Numbered from the stretch's first letter, positions 31,470 through 43,065 are shown. The stretch: DNA of 64,000 nucleotides from Agapetus fuscipes (GCA_951799405.1 OX637354.1:3534001-3598000), one strand, 5' to 3'. The notes: generated by a model from the sequence alone, not told the origin. Translations and numbers: made by a program.

Positions 31470-31626
31470 TCAATTTAAATTAAAAAAACTTTTTAAAAAA
31501 TAGTTTTATTTCCATCTTAGCCTCTGAAGATGGACGGATAAAGTCCGATAGCGCTTAGGCTTTGTTAACTCAAAATAAGTGAAATAAAACTATGTTTTAA
31601 AAAAGTTTTTTTAATTTAAATTAAAA
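31470..31626. repeat. Fold-back repeat family 3 with hammerhead-like core
   Basis: Inverted arms of about 45 bp (AATTTAAATTAAAAAAAC and complement). The centre at 31524-31556 reads CTGAAGA, T, stem GGAC/GTCC, GATA (GAAA expected), self-complementary AGCGCT, T. Confidence 0.6.
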
Positions 31627-31783
31627 TGAATTTTCACTCTGTGAATGCACCAACTCTAGAAAATTTAAAATTATTTCCTTTATAAAAATGACTCAAAATA
31701 AATACCGTTGTCAATAAGCCTGTGACGCCACACTGCCGGGTTGCTTGGGATATTTCACTTACAAATACTATTTTATATGATTA

Positions 31784-31984
31784 GGGGCTGTCCATATATT
31801 ACGTCATTCGCATTAAGGGGGGGGGGAGTCTGGTCTGCGGATGATGGCAAATGATGTAGGAGTACCAAAAGTGACGTCGTTCTTGTAAATACCAATTTCT
31901 ACAAAATATACAAAATACTATATAAGTAATATAACATTATTAATTATTAAGCTCAAATAGATGACGTAAATTATGGACGGCCCC
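31784..31984. mobile_element. PIF/Harbinger MITE, 201 bp, internally deleted
   Basis: GGGGCTGTCC and GGACGGCCCC termini with TTA on both sides (31781-31783, 31985-31987). Confidence 0.8.
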
Positions 31985-32142
31985 TTACCTATCTAACATC
32001 ATTGAAATTATTTTTCCTTTGCCGAAATATCTCGCTCGTGAAAATCTAACAGACAACCATTTCTTTGATGTCGATCGGATAACAAAAAAGAAGTTCGGCT
32101 CTGTTGTTGCGTAAGGCTGCTTCCCTTTACTGTGGAATGCAG

Positions 32143-32578
32143 GCGCGTGCATAGGGTATAGGCAAATATCTAAAATCTAAGCTGAAAAGATATATTAACT
32201 CATATCAAATGCATGCCCACAAACAGACACGTGTAAGTTCGCGCTTACAAATGCTGAATGTGTACTTACAAATTAAAACCAAACCTCAAATGAACATAAG
32301 CACAGCAACTTTTGACGAGCTTCCCTGAAACAGGGGTGACGTTGGCAAAGTGAACCATTTTGTACAGTATGGGTGGTCAGCCTCATACCAACCTATAAGT
32401 CAAGGAATCCCCCATTCCTCTAAAATAACTCATTTGAAATTGACTGAAGTGCTAACGATGGCTCCAGTCGATCTTAAATTTTGAATTTGAAATCTGAATA
32501 TCAAGCTTAAATGTTTTTTACCAAATATTGCCTATCCATTAGGCGCACATGTCTGTACGGGATGCACGCCCCTGCTGA
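32143..32578. mobile_element. MITE-D with nested RTE-A tail
   Basis: Left end GGCGCGTGCATAGGGTATAG and right end GTACGGGATGCACGCCCC match the inverted ends of 63615-63833. The middle is interrupted by an RTE-A tail. Confidence 0.6.
32163..32408 (-). repeat. RTE-A 3' tail nested in MITE-D
   Basis: Full tail, minus orientation, ending TATAAGTCAAGGAA at the right. Confidence 0.75.
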
Positions 32579-32929
32579 CTACCTACTGCTGGCAGGAGAT
32601 ATTATACACAGCGTTGAATTATTTCGGTTGAATGTTCTGCTAATGTTGAAGCTAAATCAGACGGTAATGTCGGGAATTGCAAACACATAACTGCTTTATT
32701 TCGCCGCGTTTCTCTTGTATGCGATAATTGCTCGTACATACACACATTTAGGTATTCCAGCTGACACTTTAGGTAATTGTCTACATATTTAGGTATTTCT
32801 TTGACACTTGAGGCATTTACGAACAGCGGCACCTTGATTGCTTCTAAATTCAAATTGGAAAATTCGATTAAAGAACGTGACGAGGAATGTTCAAATAACG
32901 AACGCCGCGCTTACAGGGGGAAGGACAGT
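32579..32929. other. Spacer, nothing recognised
   Basis: No gene or repeat identified. Confidence 0.4.
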
Positions 32930-33610
32930 GGCGTGTAGTGCGCTGTTATATGGACAAATTTGTTCCATTCGTGCTTGTTCCACATGAGCAATGCTTGTAT
33001 GTGTACTAGACCAATGTGTCTTATGAATGCTGTAAGCTGATTTTGAAAGTATTTAAAACCACTCTCACATTATCGTGTTTTACGTTTTCTTCTTAGTTTA
33101 GATCAGGCCTGGCCAACCCGCGGCCCGCGGGCCGCATGCGGCCCGCGACGCCTTTACGTGCGGCCCGCGGTCATGTGTGATGATTTTTTTAAATTATGTA
33201 TTTGTATGTATTTTTATTTAAGAACTTTATTGCCGTTAAATTTGTACAATTTTGAAATCAAAACTACCCCAGAACTTTCCTAGTAAAAACACTATTTGAC
33301 TGGACTAGAGATATTTTTCAGCGATTTGAGTTGCAGCGGCAACACATTTAAGCGTTAATGCGTAATATGGGGGTGCAAGTTTGAAAAAATATCGAATTTT
33401 TTAATCGAAACATTGTCGTGGAGGGGGGGGGGTGTAGCGACAGGTTTGTGTGGCCCTTGGGGAAATTTTAGGCCATCAATGCGGCCCGGGGTGCAATTTG
33501 GGTTGGCCAGGCCTGGTTTAGATTATAGAATGTGATTGTTAAGACAATTTTATTGAAAGGTCATCTTTGAATCAAATGGTACATAAGCCAAAAAAGCACT
33601 GAGAGAGCAC
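32930..33610. mobile_element. Decayed MITE-E carrying a hAT insertion
   Basis: Positions 32985-33100 and 33520-33605 match MITE-E (CACATGAGCAATG, ACCAATGTGTCTTATGA, CTCTCACATTATCG). The terminal repeats are worn and the outer limits approximate. Confidence 0.5.
33104..33515. mobile_element. Non-autonomous hAT element, 412 bp
   Basis: CAGGCCTGGCCAACCC and GGGTTGGCCAGGCCTG termini, flanked by the exact 8-bp duplication GTTTAGAT (33096-33103, 33516-33523). GC-rich CGGCCCGC ends and a short poly-G tract near 33422. Confidence 0.9.
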
Positions 33611-33679
33611 AATGTTGAGATACAAATGCTTAGTTAAGATTCTTTTAATTTTAGGTTGGTGCAATATGTATATCTGTTA

Positions 33680-34095
33680 TAAATCTACTTACTTACTTAC
33701 TTATTCAGCCACTTCTTATCCACTGCTGGACATAGGCCTCCCCCATATCTCTCCAGGCGTCTCTGTCCTGGTCTCTCTGCATCCAGTCACCAGCAACTCT
33801 TTTGATATCATCTGACCATCGTGTAAGAGGTCTTCCTCTTGTTCTTTTGTCTTCACGAGGTCTCCATTCTACCACTCTTTTCGTCCATCTTTGCTCGCTC
33901 AATCTGGCTACATGCCCTGCCCACGACCACTTCTGCTTTGCCACTCTTTTGACTATGTCAGTAACTCCCGATCTTCTACGTATTTCGGTATTTCGTATCC
34001 GATCTGACAGTCTTATGTGTAGCATAGCTCATTCGTGCTTTCGTTGTGCTACACGGAGTTTCCTGATAGTCATTTTGGTGAGAGATAAATCTACT
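33680..34095 (-). mobile_element. RTE-type LINE fragment (family E)
   Basis: A 106-codon minus-strand stretch reads HIRLSDRIRNTEIRRRSGV, WAGHVARLSEQRW, RTRGRPLTRWSDDIKRVAG and DRDAWR. The 3' end at the left has a (TTAC)n tail. Confidence 0.7.
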
Positions 34096-34914
34096 ACTTA
34101 GTGAGAAAGCAATAAAATAAAAAGAAAACACAGTTTTATTGTCACAAATTGAGCAATTATTTCACCTCAAGTACTTTCGACTTGCTAACGTACTTAATTT
34201 TCAAGAGGATACTGTTACAAAAGTGACAAAACAAAAACCATATAGAAATGAGAAGGATGAGTTACGACAAAGAGGTACCTAGAATTAGGTGCAATTAGAC
34301 GAAGCAGCAGAAGTCTCGACATTGACCAAAGTATAAGAATTAGAATTTTTATATTTATGAATTTACAATTTCTTTTTATCTACTTTCCCAATGCTGCTTC
34401 TACTTGAAAAAAAAACAAAAACTTTGGAGTAGATAACAGTTTTCTATTTTTTTTACAGATAGGTACCTACAAGTTTTGGAGTGTTTTTTTTTTGTATATT
34501 GTAACCAAATACGTATAGGTTAACATTCATTGTTTTATATTTATTTTTTATGTTCACATACTGAGTCACTTTGCACCTGCACCATACAACAATCAGTTGA
34601 CTTCTATCGCTACAGATTGTTTTTTCCTTATTTTAAAGCGAGAATAATGATCATTCTCGAATAATTGAGAATTAGTACCTACCTACATTGCGAGACTGTA
34701 CCAGAACATTTCCAAACACTCAAGTAATCTTGAAGAATGCAAATCATATAAAGCACCTTACATCTGCATATTTCTAGAGAAATTTCACAGCTTTATTATC
34801 ACACAGAAAAACAAAACACAAAATTACAAATTCATAACAATATTTACAAGCCTTTTCGCAAGCAACCCGGCCGGGTGACGACACAATCTTGTCTGGCTCA
34901 ATTGATGTGCAGAT
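34096..34914. other. Spacer, nothing recognised
   Basis: AT-rich intergenic DNA without an identifiable feature. Confidence 0.4.
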
Positions 34915-35162
34915 CTAATCTAATCTAATTTAAGTTGCAAAGATATGTTACATTGGAGATTCATGCATTCTCACAAGCAGACACGTACAAGTTCGCGCTT
35001 GCACATGCCTCATGTGAACCTACAACATAAAAATAAAATCTAAAATGGACATACACCCTGCAACTCTTGCTGTCCTTAACTGTAACAGGGGCGACATTGG
35101 CAAAGTGAACCATTTTTACAGCATGGGTGGTCAGCCGCATACCAACCTATAAGTTAAGGAAC
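34915..35162 (-). repeat. RTE-A 3' tail copy
   Basis: Starts ATCTAATCTAATTTAAG and ends with TATAAGTTAAGGAA. Confidence 0.75.
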
Positions 35163-36105
35163 ATACACAACAAATTACATTTTATAAATTAGTAAATAAT
35201 AATACCTATTATGAAAACTTAACAGAAAACAAATTAGTGCAGACCTTATTAATTTCGAATGAAGCAAATAAACAAAAAACACTTTGATTTCAGTTGCGCC
35301 ACTGGCCAATCGACAGAATTAATTTAGAGAATTTCCAATTAAAGTCTGTGACAATTTTATAATGAAGAGCGCGTCACTCTCCCGTTTGACTAGTCCGCCT
35401 ACTGGCTCCCCCACTCGCGCACTCCACTCTCCCGGTCCACTCACTTACTGGCACATCATTATGTCCGGTTTACTGATGCTGAGTGCTCCAGTGTGCACTT
35501 GGAAATAAGAACCAATTAAATTGTTATTGAATGTATTGAGTTCTAATGGGATCATCTACCTACATACCAGTGGCGAAGGGTGCCATACAAGCCGGTTCCC
35601 ATCGGCTTCCCTATTAAAATGATGTAACAAAGTAGGGGAGGCCGGGGCTGAACGTTCCCGGGGCACGTTGTTCCGACAGTAATAACTTTGTAAAGAAAAG
35701 CGATAGCAATACACGTGAAGTGCGTCGTTGAAGCATCAGGTGACGCGCCAATTTGGCGGCCATCTTAGTTGCTTCGACGGCGGCGGACGAGTGGCTGTGT
35801 GCACCACGCTATTAGAACACCACGTTAGTAAATTTTTTCGTATTTAAACTTTTTGGTCTATTTTTCTTTATTATTGACCGATTTATGTGAATCTTTCCAA
35901 TTTTAAAGTGGCATTAGTGAGGTATTTAATAGCTTGAATGTTTTTTTCAATTGAATTTGTTAATTTGCTAGCATGACAGTTTTGTACAAAAATATAATTT
36001 GGGGCTACAAGTTCCCTTCCAAAGGGGCTGGTTGTTCCCCGGAACAACTTACCCCAATCGATCTAAGCTTAAATTTTCTATACAGTTTTACAATTTATTT
36101 TTAGG

Positions 36106-36732
36106 ATGGTACGTACCTACAAACGGAAAACTGAGAGAGGGAAAACATCTGAAACGTAATTACGCCAAGCTGCCAATGCTGTCATACAAGATGGAAGAAA
36201 AGTAAAAATGGTAGCCAGAGAACTGGAAATTTGGAACTGGAAAGAACTGGAATCTCAGGCTGCCTCTGTGACCGTTAATAGTGACCAACAACTTCAATTT
36301 ACAGTAAAGACAAATGCTTTAGCTGGGTTTTATCCTAAAATTGTAAAGCCTTTACCAAAAGAACCCCTTAGATTGCAGACGGCTACAAAATGCCATATAA
36401 GAAAGACAGCGGTTTAGACCGACACGCCAGAAAAAAATGCATTAGCTGAAGTCCAGGTAAAGAAGGAAGCAAGGAAAGACGAAACCATTAGAAACAAGAG
36501 AGAGAAAACAACAATAATAAAGGAAAAGGTAAAGGCAAGGGAAAAGGAAAGGGAAATGCTCAAGAAAAAGCTAAACGAAGAGAATTACAAGAAAACGAGA
36601 GTGATAGTGATGATGAGGATCTGGAATGGTACTGCATAATTTGTTGTGATTCATATTCAAATTCACTTCCAAGAGAACAGTGGATAGAATGTAGCATGTG
36701 TAAAAATTGGGCACATTTTAAATGTAAGTGAC
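36106..36732 (+). pseudogene. Degenerate pogo-type transposase, DDE domain missing
   Basis: Starts MVRTYKRKTERGK, the opening typical of insect pogo transposases. After an in-frame TAA at 36157-36159 the same frame resumes (LRQAANAVIQDGRKVKMVAR) as the psq-like helix-turn-helix and stops at 36415. A later frame (about 36627-36732) gives WYCIICCDSYSN, then WIECSMCKNWAHFKCK, a C-terminal zinc-finger-like end seen in these proteins. The catalytic DDE core between them is absent, so it cannot encode active transposase. Confidence 0.65.
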
Positions 36733-36977
36733 CCAAATAAGACCTACCTTAACTTTGGTATTACATAACTAGCGGGCTTATACTCGTAATAATAATGCAA
36801 TGGTAATTTGAAATACTTATACTTATTTATTAAACTTTGTAATAAATGAAATAAAATTGCTTTATAAACAAAAATCCCACTTTTGTGAACACAAATAACT
36901 AAAATGGCATTTTGGCCTTATTGGGAACCCTGTGTCTTAATAAGGCCTACATAAAAACAAATAAGCTTTCTATAATA

Positions 36978-39900
36978 ATAATCTATAATCTAAGTTGCAA
37001 GGATATATTCATTTAAAGCTCTCAGATGTATGCCCACAAACCAACAAGTGTAGTTCGCGCTTACAAATGCTGAATGTGTACTTACAAATAAAATCCAAAC
37101 CTCAAATGAACATAAGCCCCACAACTTTTGCCGACCTTCCCAGAAACAGGGGTGACATTGGCAAAGTGAACCATTTTTTACAGTATGGGTGGTCAGCCTC
37201 ATACCAACCTATAAGTCAAGGAATATGAATAATAAATTACATTTAAATATAAAAAAGAACAAAACCTTACAAAGAAATCTATACAAAAAAAGTCAAAAAT
37301 TTCCTATGCAAAAAATGTAGCAAATGAATACACCAACATTAGAAATCAACATTGCAGATTAGCCGCCACTTCTTCCTGTCCTTGCATACTTCTTTCATTT
37401 CATCCAGAGTCATAACCTTTTTCATACAAGTCCTCCTTTTATTATGACTCTGGATATCCCAGTCATTCGCTATTTCAGAGATTTGATCCTTCCATACTTT
37501 TCTCGGTCTTCCTCTACCACGACATCCATCTATTCTAGCAACATATACTTTCTTCGTCAATCTTTCATCACTCATTCTCTCCAAATGCCCGAACCATCTT
37601 AACATACTTCTTTTAATCTTCACTTTCACACTTTCCCTTACACCACATTCTTCTCTTACAAAATCATTCCTCACCCTGTCACTTCGTTTTTTCCCAATCA
37701 TGCTTCTTAGATAGTCCATTTCTACTGTATGGACTTTACTAATTTCCCTTTCACTCACCGTCCAGGCTTCACTTCCATACATCAAGGTTGGCACTAGTAT
37801 ACCACCGTGCACCGCCAATCTAACATTTTTTGAGAGATTTTGGTTCCTGGCGATGCAAGCGGTCGCACCCAGTACACACCTGCCTTTCATTATTCTTCTT
37901 TCAAATTCACCGGCCATTCTTCCATCTTTTTCAAACTTACTTCCCAAATATACAAACTCATTTACGACATCAACATTCATTCCATTAATTTTAAATTCAT
38001 AATTCATATTTTCATCATCTCTTTCAAAAATCAAAACTTTCGTCTTTCTTGCATTCAACTTCAAATTATTACCTTTCAAAGCTTCGTTCAATCTAGAGAG
38101 CATCATTTGCAATTCCACTGCTGAATCAGATACAAGGACTGCATCATCCGCATACAGTAGAACGCTTACTTTGCTCTCTCCTATCATTAATCCACAATCA
38201 TCAAGTCTAGCATCTCGAACACACTTGTCCATGACTATGTTAAATAGCCATGGGCTCATCACACATCCTTGCCTTACACCCTTAAAAACTTCAAACCATT
38301 CACTATACTCACCATCAATACGAATGCAAGCCATACTATTCTCATAGTTCGCATGCACCGCATTGAGTAGAGCTCCATTCACTCCGTATGCTTTCAAAAC
38401 ATCCCACAACATACCTCTGTCCACTGAGTCAAAAGCCTTTTCCAGATCCACAAAGGCCGTGAATAGTTTCCCCCTCACCGACAATTGTTTTTCAACAATT
38501 TGTCGTAGAGTGAAAATCTGATCAACACAGCCTCTACCGGCCATAAAGCCGGACTGTATATCGGAAACCCTTTTGCTAGTAGTCAGAATCACATTTTTTA
38601 TAATCACCTTACAGAAGACTTTTCCTGGTATACTGAGTAGACTGATTGGTCTGAAGTTCTGACAGTCTTTTTTGTCCCCTTTACCTTTGTAAATGGGAAC
38701 AATGACTGCCTTCCTCCAATCCATCGGTACCACTCCTGCATTCACACAAAGCTTACATAATTCAAACATCCAATCTATCACACATTCACCTCCTGCTTTC
38801 AACATTTCACCATTTATACCATCAAACCCAGCAGACTTCCCATTCTTCAGACGTGAAATAGACACTTTCATTTCTTCTTTCAAAATCTTCAATTCATTCT
38901 CTTCATCTGTCTGTTCATAAATTCTTCTTTCACCCTGGCCAAAAATTTCTTGAAAATAGTTCTTCCATCTCTTGCATACTTCTTCATTCTCCCATACCAT
39001 CTCACCGGCAGCACTTTTGACTCCCGGAGTGGTCAATGCAGAAGATTTATTTCTATCCGCATTGATCCACCTCCAAAATTCCTTCTTACTGTCGGTGAAA
39101 CTTTTGTTAATCCTTTCATCAATCTTTCTTTGTTCATTCATCTTGCTTTCATAAATTATAGTCTTTGCCATTCTCTTAGCTATCTTATATTCGTCTTCTA
39201 GCTTTCTCTCATTTCTATCATTCAGCCAATTTTCATAACACTTTTTCTTAACTTTCACAGCTTCTTTCACTCTATCATTCCACCAGGCATCTCCTTTCAA
39301 TTTTCCACCTTTCGTTACCCCACATACTTTTTTAGCACATTCAATCATTCCTTCCTTCAGATCTTTCCACATGCTTTCAATATCTTTTCCACACACATTC
39401 TTCTCAAGTTCATTTACACTTAAAATTTTGTGGAGCTCTGATACATACTTCTCTTTCACATTTTCTTCATTCAGCCTTTCTACTTTTATTCTAGTCATTC
39501 TTACTTGCTTCTTGCGTTTCTTCTTTCTTACTTCACCAAGCATTATTTTAGCACATAAGAGATAGTGATCACTGCCTATTTCAGGCCCGCGGTAGACACG
39601 GCTATCTCTTACGGCTCCTCTCAGTCTTTCATCCACACAGATGTAGTCAATGATTGTGCGACTTCCCACAATCTGCCTCGTGTACAGATGCACATCCTTA
39701 TGCCGAAACCAAGTATTCGATGCAAAAAGACTGTGCTCCGCACACAAAGCAATCAGATGTCGCCCATTATCATTGACTACACCTCTCCCCCCAGGACCAA
39801 TAATTTTCAAACATTCATCCCTCTGCGCACCTATCCATCCATTCATATCACCTAAAATTACAATGTTTTCATTCTTCTTCCTTTCATGCACAACCGCATT

Positions 39901-40480
39901 CAGCTCATTCCAAAAACTCATTCTCACCTCCATACACTCTGAATCAACAGGAGCATAACAGGTCACCAAGAAAAGTTTCAAACTGTTAATTTTGAATTTA
40001 ACAACCAAAATCCTGGGAGAAATTCTTTGGTAACCCGCTATGCATCCCTTCACACACTCACTCACAATCACACCTACACCCTGCCTTTCATTCCCATCTT
40101 CCACACCTGACCAAATATACAATTCACCATTCGCTAATACTTTCTCACCATTCCCTTTCATTTTTGTTTCTGTCACACCCATTACTTTTATTCGTTTCTC
40201 TTTCATTACATTCATAATTTCTTTCTCCTTGCAATCATTCATCTTCCTTACATTCCATGTCCCAAAAACCCATTCATTCTTTCTATGAAAATTAGTGGTG
40301 GCATTTCCACAATGTACAGATTTAAAATTATTGTTGGTGGCCATTGCCAAAACAAAATGTTAAGAACTAAAGTGAGTTTAAAAATACAAATAAAAAATAC
40401 AGCTATAAAACATAAAAATTAAAACAGAAAAAATATTGTCCATATAAAAGTGTAAATTGTCCATTTCACGTCTTCTGCCA
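36978..40480 (-). mobile_element. RTE-A LINE, apparently full length
   Basis: Contains one intact ORF (37339-40350), about 115 bp of 3' UTR and the 245-bp tail (36978-37223) ending in an (ATAATCT)n-type run. The 5' limit is estimated, because no second copy shows it. Confidence 0.8.
37339..40350 (-). CDS. RTE-type LINE polyprotein: AP endonuclease plus reverse transcriptase
   Basis: Uninterrupted 1003-aa ORF, the enzyme that copies LINE RNA into nicked chromosomal DNA. The N-terminal third is an apurinic-type endonuclease: GTWNVRKMN near residue 31, VTETKMKG, LVTCYAPVD, ILGDMNGWIG, and GSDHYLLC with the catalytic His. The reverse transcriptase follows: VIVPIYKGKGDKKDCQNFRP, VDLEKAFDSV near 634-643, RQGCVMSPWLFN, and the catalytic YADD at 733-736. 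The C-terminus has MYGSEAWT, LRWFGHLERM and RGRGRPRKVWKDQI, typical of RTE-like elements. A single ORF, the GTWNVR start and microsatellite tail favour the RTE clade over CR1, but clade assignment needs a tree. No stop or frameshift is visible, so it was recently, or still is, active. Confidence 0.9.
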   Translation of the reverse strand: MAMATNNNFKSVHCGNATTNFHRKNEWVFGTWNVRKMNDCKEKEIMNVMKEKRIKVMGVTETKMKGNGEKVLANGELYIWSGVEDGNERQGVGVIVSECVKGCIAGYQRISPRILVVKFKINSLKLFLVTCYAPVDSECMEVRMSFWNELNAVVHERKKNENIVILGDMNGWIGAQRDECLKIIGPGGRGVVNDNGRHLIALCAEHSLFASNTWFRHKDVHLYTRQIVGSRTIIDYICVDERLRGAVRDSRVYRGPEIGSDHYLLCAKIMLGEVRKKKRKKQVRMTRIKVERLNEENVKEKYVSELHKILSVNELEKNVCGKDIESMWKDLKEGMIECAKKVCGVTKGGKLKGDAWWNDRVKEAVKVKKKCYENWLNDRNERKLEDEYKIAKRMAKTIIYESKMNEQRKIDERINKSFTDSKKEFWRWINADRNKSSALTTPGVKSAAGEMVWENEEVCKRWKNYFQEIFGQGERRIYEQTDEENELKILKEEMKVSISRLKNGKSAGFDGINGEMLKAGGECVIDWMFELCKLCVNAGVVPMDWRKAVIVPIYKGKGDKKDCQNFRPISLLSIPGKVFCKVIIKNVILTTSKRVSDIQSGFMAGRGCVDQIFTLRQIVEKQLSVRGKLFTAFVDLEKAFDSVDRGMLWDVLKAYGVNGALLNAVHANYENSMACIRIDGEYSEWFEVFKGVRQGCVMSPWLFNIVMDKCVRDARLDDCGLMIGESKVSVLLYADDAVLVSDSAVELQMMLSRLNEALKGNNLKLNARKTKVLIFERDDENMNYEFKINGMNVDVVNEFVYLGSKFEKDGRMAGEFERRIMKGRCVLGATACIARNQNLSKNVRLAVHGGILVPTLMYGSEAWTVSEREISKVHTVEMDYLRSMIGKKRSDRVRNDFVREECGVRESVKVKIKRSMLRWFGHLERMSDERLTKKVYVARIDGCRGRGRPRKVWKDQISEIANDWDIQSHNKRRTCMKKVMTLDEMKEVCKDRKKWRLICNVDF

Positions 40481-40870
40481 TGTTGTTCATTAGGTAGGTA
40501 TTACAGGTAGGTAGGTAGGTATCCAATTTTGATTTTTTAATTCTTCTTTCCAATAATTTTGTTCTTGTTCCAAATTTTTCAAAAAAAGTTGTAGGTTATG
40601 TTTCAAAAATGTTTCTTTAAAAAAATTATCGTAATTATTGTCTTATTAAAAACCTCCCATCCATCCACAAATGTCAATTTCAGTTATCATTTATTTTAAT
40701 GTATACAATATGTTGTCAATACTTATATTAAATCTTAGAGGACATGTCTACACATAAAATTATCCTATAGAGAAAGCACAGCACACCGTGTACAAATAAA
40801 AATGAAAATGTTACTTTTTACTCTGCCAAAACCTTAAGAAATCAAGCGTGCGCTCCGCGTCCTGGTTGTT

Positions 40871-41149
40871 TTGGACTCCAGGATCCAACATGCTCACGTC
40901 AGGGACCACTTGTTGTGCTTGTGTGCGTTAATTAATGTCCACACACACTTCTACAAACATTGGCGGCTATTTGAAAACTCGAAGCGGGAAATTTCATCAA
41001 TAGGCCTTATTAGGACATTTATAAATGAAACTGATAATATTACTTATGTGTGTCCCAACTGTCAGATGAAAAATTTAACGAGACTGATGATTTGTCTTCA
41101 ATGTAATTTTATTTCACTTAATAAAAATAATTTCATAACTTCAAGATGA
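40871..41149 (+). other. Open stretch of unknown nature within pogo element
   Basis: 93 codons (from YKHWRLFENSKREISSIGLI to CPNCQMKN and CLQCNF) with a CxxC pair. It could be part of the pogo cargo or chance. No family recognised. Confidence 0.2.
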
Positions 41150-41992
41150 TAAATAATATTGGCGTTACGAGTTTCGTTTTGTTATTTAATTATAATTGTA
41201 AGTTTTGATGTCACTTTCCATTAAATTTATTAATGAAACGTTTGCAAGAACCTGTTGTTATGGAAGTGCCAATATATCTTAGTTATAAAAAAGTGTTTAT
41301 CTCAAGTACCTATCCTTTTCAGTTAAATTTTTTTGTATCCTTAAGTATGTAGGTAGTCAGATTTATAAGCCAACAGATCTCAATTTTTGTTAACCAATAC
41401 AAAATGTTAATCTAGATGTAGCTAGTAATGTTTTTTCGTTGTTTTTTAAAGTTTATAACATTGCATAACAACGAAATAAATGTAACTGTAGAAATTATGG
41501 TTTATTTCAAAGAAACTATACATTATCCCTAAACTTTATTTATATTATCCAAGTGGCACAACTTGCCCCACACTTGGAACAACTCGCCCCAAAGTGGGGT
41601 TGAATGTTCCCTTCCGAAATTTTGCAAAAATATGCCTGTACAAAAAAACATATTGAGAAACTAGCAGAAATGACTTAACTATTACATAGACCGATAAAGA
41701 CTTTTTAATAAAATCAAATATCAAAATTGATATCTTATCATTTTTATCATAAAATTTCATGTTATTTGAAAATCGGAACTTTCAGCCCCGGTCTCCCTAA
41801 TTAAAAAATATAGGCACAAAGTAAAAAAATACATTTAAAACCAAAGAAACAATACGTATTTTTCCCCCATTGAAACCATGCAGTCTACTTTATTATCATT
41901 TTTGCCTCATTTTAAACGGGAAACCGATGGGAATCGGCTTGTATTGCACCCTTCGCCAATGCTACATACCTACCTACTGCTACAAATGTGTT

Positions 41993-42232
41993 TATCTATA
42001 ATCTATAATTCTATTCACATTATATGCATTGTCACAAGCAGACACGTATAAGTTCGCGCTTGCACATGCCACATGTGAACCTACAACACAAAAACCCAAA
42101 TATCAAATGAACATAAGCACTGAAACTCTTGCCGACCTTCCCTGAAACAGGGGTGACATTGGCAAAGTGAACCATTTTTTACAGTACCTATGGGTGGTCA
42201 GCCTCATACCAACCTATAAGTCAAGGAATACA
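41993..42232 (-). repeat. RTE-A 3' tail copy
   Basis: Full tail, with a CCTATG insertion in ACAGTATGGG. Confidence 0.7.
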
Positions 42233-42324
42233 AATAATAAATAACATTTAAGTAGGTATCTATTTATATAAAAACAAAATAAATCTATACAAATATCTAA
42301 GCATAACAAGCACTGAGGCGACGA

Positions 42325-42440
42325 AATAGGTCTTGCTTGTGTAATTGGCGCTTTGTTTAACGATGACAAATCTCGCTGGGGGCTCTTGACGTGTGATTCA
42401 CACATAAATAGCGCTCTCCAGATAAAAATCATCGTAATGT
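42325..42440 (+). mobile_element. SINE B 3' portion
   Basis: GGTCTTGCTTGTGTAATTGG to CAGATAAAAATCATCGTAAT. Confidence 0.55.
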
Positions 42441-42816
42441 TTATTTATTTATTTGACGTGGGTTCATGTTACATGTGCCTGTATGGGATGCTCGCCCCTG
42501 TTCGGGATGATAGAGGAGAGGGAGGTAATAAATGTCAGTGCACTGCATTCGCACACACCAAGGGGTTAACTGCGGCAATAAACTAGCCTCCCTTATCGTA
42601 CTAATTCACGCTTTATCCACAGTGTGTGGCAACACTGCGCTAACCATCGACGTATAATTTAAAGGAATGGAAATTACTTACTGCATTGATACATACTTTG
42701 GGGCACAGTCCTGTCAAAAACAACAATTTTAAAATCATGTTCTCACATGTGAAATCCTGTATTTCCTTACTTTTTCCCTTATGTTTTTCGACACCCAATA
42801 ATTACGCATGCCGTAT

Positions 42817-43065
42817 AATAATCTATAATCTAAGTTGCAAGGATATATTCATTTAAAGCTCTCAGATGTATGCCCACAAACAAACACGTGTATTTCGCGC
42901 TTACAAATGCTGAATGTGTACTTACAAATAAAATCCAAACCTCAAATGAACATAAGCCCTACAACTTTTGCCGACCTTCCCTGACACAGTGGTGACATTG
43001 GCAAAGTGAACCATTTTTTTTACAGTATGGGTGGTCAGCCTCATACCAACCTATAAGTCAAGGAA
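42817..43065 (-). repeat. RTE-A 3' tail copy
   Basis: Close to the full-length element's tail, beginning with ATAATCTATAATCTAAG. Confidence 0.8.

Larger units (their letters stand above)
35633..41799. mobile_element. pogo-like transposon nested in hAT MITE, carrying RTE-A
   Basis: Inverted ends TAGGGGAGGCCGGGGCTGAA and the complement of TAGGGAGACCGGGGCTGAA, with TA at both borders (35633-35634, 41798-41799). The sister MITE reads straight through this TA. It carries a decayed transposase and a full-length LINE. Confidence 0.8.
35568..41961. mobile_element. hAT MITE split by a pogo element
   Basis: Outer ends CAGTGGCGAAGGGTGCCATA (35568) and the near-complement ending CCCTTCGCCAATG (41961), flanked by the exact 8-bp duplication CTACATAC (35560-35567, 41962-41969). 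Only 35568-35632 and 41800-41961 belong to it. The rest is a later insertion. An intact sister is at 43261-43499. Confidence 0.9.
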
